A stretch of 64,000 bases of DNA from contig NZ_JACTVI010000028.1 in assembly GCF_014495685.1 (NCBI RefSeq), forward strand, positions 1 to 64,000. Direction: 5' to 3'. Both the position numbers and the translations under genes were made by a program. This DNA comes from Streptomyces sp. TRM68367. GTDB taxonomy: Bacteria > Actinomycetota > Actinomycetes > Streptomycetales > Streptomycetaceae. Of this stretch, positions 61,417 through 64,000 are shown one piece after another (positions within the stretch are counted from its first letter, which is position 1; every line of letters begins with the position of its first letter). The notes beneath the pieces were generated by a model. It did not search any database and was not told the DNA's origin. It saw only the letters and a list, made by a program, of their open reading frames with translations.

Positions 61417-61601
61417 GTCGGCGCTCTTTCAGAGCGTTCTTCCAGCGGCTTTCGAAGGACGGCCTTCGGCGGCGTCGCTCAGCAACCTCCGCAACAGCCC
61501 TGCGCCATGGCTCACAGTTGCCGTGGTGCAGGTCCGGCGGTGAACTCACGCCCGATTCCGTCATGCGGTGACCTGTCCGCCTGTCTCCGCGTTGCCCTGG
61601 T

Positions 61602-61850
61602 ATGACCCTCACTTTCACGGCGGCCGGACGCTGGCGCCGCGTGTTCGTGCCGTCGCCCGCAGAATCGGTTCCGTTGGCGCCGCCGCAGGCCCCGGACCCG
61701 CCGATCTACCGCGATCTGATGCACACCTGGGCCGACCGCGGCCGCACCCTGCCGGGGCGCCACGACCCGGAGTGGGTCCGGCTGGCGGCACCCTGGCGCG
61801 GGCTCGGTCAGTTCAGCGCGTCTCGGGACCCGCGAGGTGGCGGGCGATGA
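61602..61850 (+). CDS. Small conserved hypothetical protein, 82 residues
   Basis: The product begins MTLTFTAAGRWRRVFVP and contains PIYRDLMHTWADRGRTLPG and DPEWVRLAAPW. I recall similar short proteins in other streptomycetes, which supports coding, but no function is known. Its last 38 bases overlap the end of the convergent acyl-CoA dehydrogenase gene. No strong ribosome binding site was found. Confidence 0.6.
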   Translation: MTLTFTAAGRWRRVFVPSPAESVPLAPPQAPDPPIYRDLMHTWADRGRTLPGRHDPEWVRLAAPWRGLGQFSASRDPRGGGR

Positions 61851-62985
61851 CCATGCGCTGGATCTGATTGGTGCCCTCGACGATCTGTAGCATCTTGGCC
61901 TCGCGCATGTAGCGCTCGGCCGGGAAGTCCGCGGTGTAGCCGTAGCCGCCGAGGATCTGGACGGCGTCGGTGGTGACCTTCATCGCCGTGTCGGTGCAGT
62001 GCAGCTTGGCCATGGCCGCCTGCTTGGCGAACGGCCGACCGACGTCCCGCAGCCGCGCCGCCGCCAGGTACAGGGCGCGGCCCGCCTCGATCTGGGTCGC
62101 CATGTCGGCGAGCATGAACCGCAGCCCCTGGAAGTCGGCGAGGGGCCGCCCGAACTGCCGCCGCTCGCGTGCGTAGGCCACCGCCTCGTCGAGCGCCGCC
62201 TGGGCCAGTCCGACGGCGCAGGCCGCGATGCCCAGCCGCCCGGACTCGAGCGCGGACAGGGCGATGGCGAAGCCCTGGCCCTCATCGCCGATGCGCCGGT
62301 TGTCGGACACGCGGACCCCGTCGAGGTGCATCTGGGCGGTGGGCGAGCCCTTCATGCCCATCTTCTTCTCCGACACGGCAGCGCTCAGCCCCTCGGCGTC
62401 GGCGGGCACCAGGAAGGCGGTGATCCCGCGCGGGCCGTCCTCACCGGTGCGGGCCATGACGGTGTAGAAGTCGGCGATCCCGCCGTGCGTGGTCCAGGCC
62501 TTGGTGCCGGTGATCACCCAGTCGCCGCCGTCCCGTACGGCCTTGGTGCGCAGCGAGGCGGCGTCGGAGCCGGAGGACGGCTCGGACAGGCAGTACGCGC
62601 CGAGCAGGCCGCCGCCGAGCATCGCCGGCAGGTGCTCGACCTGCTGTTCCTTGGTGCCGTACGTCGCCAGCGCGTAGGTGGCGAGGGTGTGCACGCTGAC
62701 GCCGAGGCCGACGGTGAGGCGGGCCGCGGCCAGCTCTTCGAGGACCTGGAGGTAGACCTCGTACGGCTGCTCGCCACCGCCGTACTCGGCGTCGTACGGA
62801 AGACCGAGCAGGCCGGATTCCGACAGGAGGGTGAACAGCTCGCGCGGGAAGCGGCCGGCGTCCTCCTCCTCGGCCGCGTGCGGAGCGATCTCGCGCTGGG
62901 CGATGTCGCGGACGAGGGAGATCAGGTCCCGTGCCTCGTCCGTGGGCAGTTGACGGTCCACCGGCTGCGGGGCGCGGTCGGGCAT
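61813..62985 (-). CDS. Acyl-CoA dehydrogenase
   Basis: A 390-residue flavoenzyme that puts a double bond into acyl-CoA. It has YCLSEPSSGSDAASL and WVITGTKAWTTHG (FAD and substrate contacts), RRQFGRPLADFQGLRFMLAD, and ILGGYGYTADFPAERYMREAKMLQIVEGTNQIQRM, in which the Glu of IVEGTNQ is the usual catalytic base position. The ATG 62985 with GGAGGAGAG upstream gives the family N-terminus. It is probably induced alone; the substrate chain is unknown. Confidence 0.93.
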   Translation of the reverse strand: MPDRAPQPVDRQLPTDEARDLISLVRDIAQREIAPHAAEEEDAGRFPRELFTLLSESGLLGLPYDAEYGGGEQPYEVYLQVLEELAAARLTVGLGVSVHTLATYALATYGTKEQQVEHLPAMLGGGLLGAYCLSEPSSGSDAASLRTKAVRDGGDWVITGTKAWTTHGGIADFYTVMARTGEDGPRGITAFLVPADAEGLSAAVSEKKMGMKGSPTAQMHLDGVRVSDNRRIGDEGQGFAIALSALESGRLGIAACAVGLAQAALDEAVAYARERRQFGRPLADFQGLRFMLADMATQIEAGRALYLAAARLRDVGRPFAKQAAMAKLHCTDTAMKVTTDAVQILGGYGYTADFPAERYMREAKMLQIVEGTNQIQRMVIARHLAGPETR

Positions 62986-63314
62986 GGCGACGCTCTCCTC
63001 CCTGTCGGGCACATCGGCGGACGTGCGCCTTGGGTGGGGCGGTTCCGCCGGGTCGTACTGCGGCCTGGCCGATCCGTGCGCTCCCGGGTCTCGGAAGCTG
63101 CTGACCAGCGGCTGCGCTGTGAGTATGCCCGATCCACCAGAGCAAGTCACTTGTTAACGACCGCTCACTTCAAGAAACCCTCGAACATCGAAATTGGTCC
63201 GCGCCATTGACCTCAATGGTCTAGTCCTCATGGGTTCGCACACCGTTTCACCGCGTTCACGCCAACCGGACGCGGGACTCCCCCTCTCCCCCACACCGTG
63301 TACTGCCTCTTCGC
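62986..63314. other. Spacer with a chitinase-type operator pair
   Basis: This 329-base region lies between the acyl-CoA dehydrogenase start and the end of the TetR gene. Apart from the direct repeats described in the next entry I see no gene in it. Confidence 0.5.
63193..63228 (+). promoter_or_regulatory. Pair of chitinase/DasR-type direct repeats
   Basis: ATTGGTCCGCGCC (63193-63205) and AATGGTCTAGTCC (63215-63227) are two 13-base repeats spaced by 22 bases. Both fit the TGGTC-x2-G/A-x-CC motif of Streptomyces chitinase promoters, and the second also resembles a half-degenerate DasR site. No chitinase or aminosugar gene follows; the nearest gene is a TetR regulator on the other strand. In S. 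coelicolor, as I recall, chiD stands in this neighbourhood, so these may be the remains of a lost chitinase promoter. Confidence 0.55.
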
Positions 63315-63971
63315 TCAGGTGTCCCGGCGGGCAGGTGCCGGAGCCGGATAGGCAGGGTCTATCCCCTCGATGGCGTGCAGCGCGCCGCCGAGCATTCTGA
63401 CCAGGAGTTCGCACATGGTGTCGCGCGGCAGGTCGGGGCGGTCGATCCAGTCGAGGGTGGCGCCCTCGACGCTGCACACCCAGGCGAGCAGGCCCATGCG
63501 GGCCAGCGGGGCGATGTCGCTGCGGCCGTACGCCCCTTCGGCGATGGTCGCGACGATCGCCTCGCGCACCCCGTCGCGGATGGCGTGTACCTCGGCGTCG
63601 AAGCCGACGCCGCCGCTGACGATCGTGCGGTAGGCGGCCTGGTTGTGCTCGGCGTAGCGCAGATAGCTGTCGATGGTGCGCTGGACGCGGTCCACGGGCG
63701 GCAGTTCGAGACCGCTCGCCGCGAAGGTGACCAGGTCGGCGACCGAGTCCTGGATGATGGCCAGGTAGTAGCCGCGCTTGGACTGGAAGTAGTAGTAGAT
63801 CAGCCCCTTGGCGACATGCGCCTGCCGGGCGATGTCGTCCATCGAGAGCGCGTCGTAGGACGTGTCGGCGAACAACCTCCGCCCGATGGCGATGAGTTCG
63901 GCACGGCGCGCCAGCGAACGCTCGGTGCCGCGCACCCGGGGGCGGGTGGCAGGTTGTTGACTAATATTCAA
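63315..63971 (-). CDS. TetR-family regulator
   Basis: A 218-residue protein with an N-terminal helix-turn-helix: RLFADTSYDALSMDDIARQAHVAKGLIYYYFQSKRGYYLAII. The C-terminal ligand region has IRDGVREAIVATIAEGAYG and WVCSVEGATLDWID. TetR proteins repress a neighbouring gene until a ligand binds. The start is uncertain. The longest frame begins with TTG at 63971, close to the window edge. The GTG at 63938 is an alternative. Confidence 0.85.
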   Translation of the reverse strand: MNISQQPATRPRVRGTERSLARRAELIAIGRRLFADTSYDALSMDDIARQAHVAKGLIYYYFQSKRGYYLAIIQDSVADLVTFAASGLELPPVDRVQRTIDSYLRYAEHNQAAYRTIVSGGVGFDAEVHAIRDGVREAIVATIAEGAYGRSDIAPLARMGLLAWVCSVEGATLDWIDRPDLPRDTMCELLVRMLGGALHAIEGIDPAYPAPAPARRDT

Positions 63972-64000
63972 TTTCGGGACCTGGTATCCAGCGGGGGGTG

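Overview
The window is a stretch of high-GC actinobacterial chromosome, almost certainly from a Streptomyces. The grounds are GTG and TTG starts, codon third positions dominated by G/C, a conservon (cvnABCD), RbpA with a SigR-type promoter, DasR-type operators, two recurrent Streptomyces-type intergenic repeats and a polyprenol-phosphate mannose synthase. No rRNA, tRNA or CRISPR array was seen. All starts were chosen by reading ribosome binding sites and conserved N-termini; no database search was possible.

Layout. 0.3-2.6 kb: crr-ptsI (PTS IIA and enzyme I) behind a perfect DasR-type palindrome. 2.7-6.2 kb: a hypothetical gene and an MFS exporter divergent from a MocR-type regulator. 6.3-15.8 kb: acetoacetyl-CoA synthetase, GH31 glycosidase, NUDIX hydrolase, exported VanX-like dipeptidase, a DUF35 protein/thiolase pair and an EAL-GGDEF protein with a degenerate EAL domain. 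16.2-18.4 kb: a broken glpF followed by intact glpK. 18.5-26.6 kb: a conservon with a 1216-residue ATP-type 5-oxoprolinase/hydantoinase gene between cvnC and cvnD. 27.6-29.0 kb: a decayed IS with terminal inverted repeats and a 5-bp target duplication, sitting just upstream of solA. 30.2-37.6 kb: a three-gene operon resembling MukFEB/MksFEB/Wadjet condensins, without a recognisable JetD nuclease. 37.7-43.0 kb: a GntR regulator divergent from an operon of MFS transporter, DUF1445 hydro-lyase and pxpABC (5-oxoproline catabolism).

43.1-46.2 kb: two GT4 glycosyltransferases and an SGNH esterase, translationally coupled. 46.4-50.7 kb: HEAT-repeat protein, ankyrin protein, and a small membrane protein with an FtsK/TraB-like protein whose P-loop lacks its lysine. 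50.9-55.3 kb: MocR regulator divergent from a YczE-like membrane protein, then a glycerophosphodiester phosphodiesterase and a UMF1-type MFS protein. 55.3-57.8 kb: rbpA, fxsA, ppm1. 58.3-64 kb: amidohydrolase, Lrp regulator, two small conserved proteins, acyl-CoA dehydrogenase and a TetR regulator. A chitinase-type operator pair with no chitinase beside it lies at 63.2 kb.

Themes. Aminosugar control (DasR) marks both ends of the window. Two unrelated 5-oxoprolinase systems lie 16 kb apart. The condensin-like operon and the oxoprolinase-bearing conservon are the best candidates for under-described biology. The glpF lesions and the decayed IS show genes being lost here.
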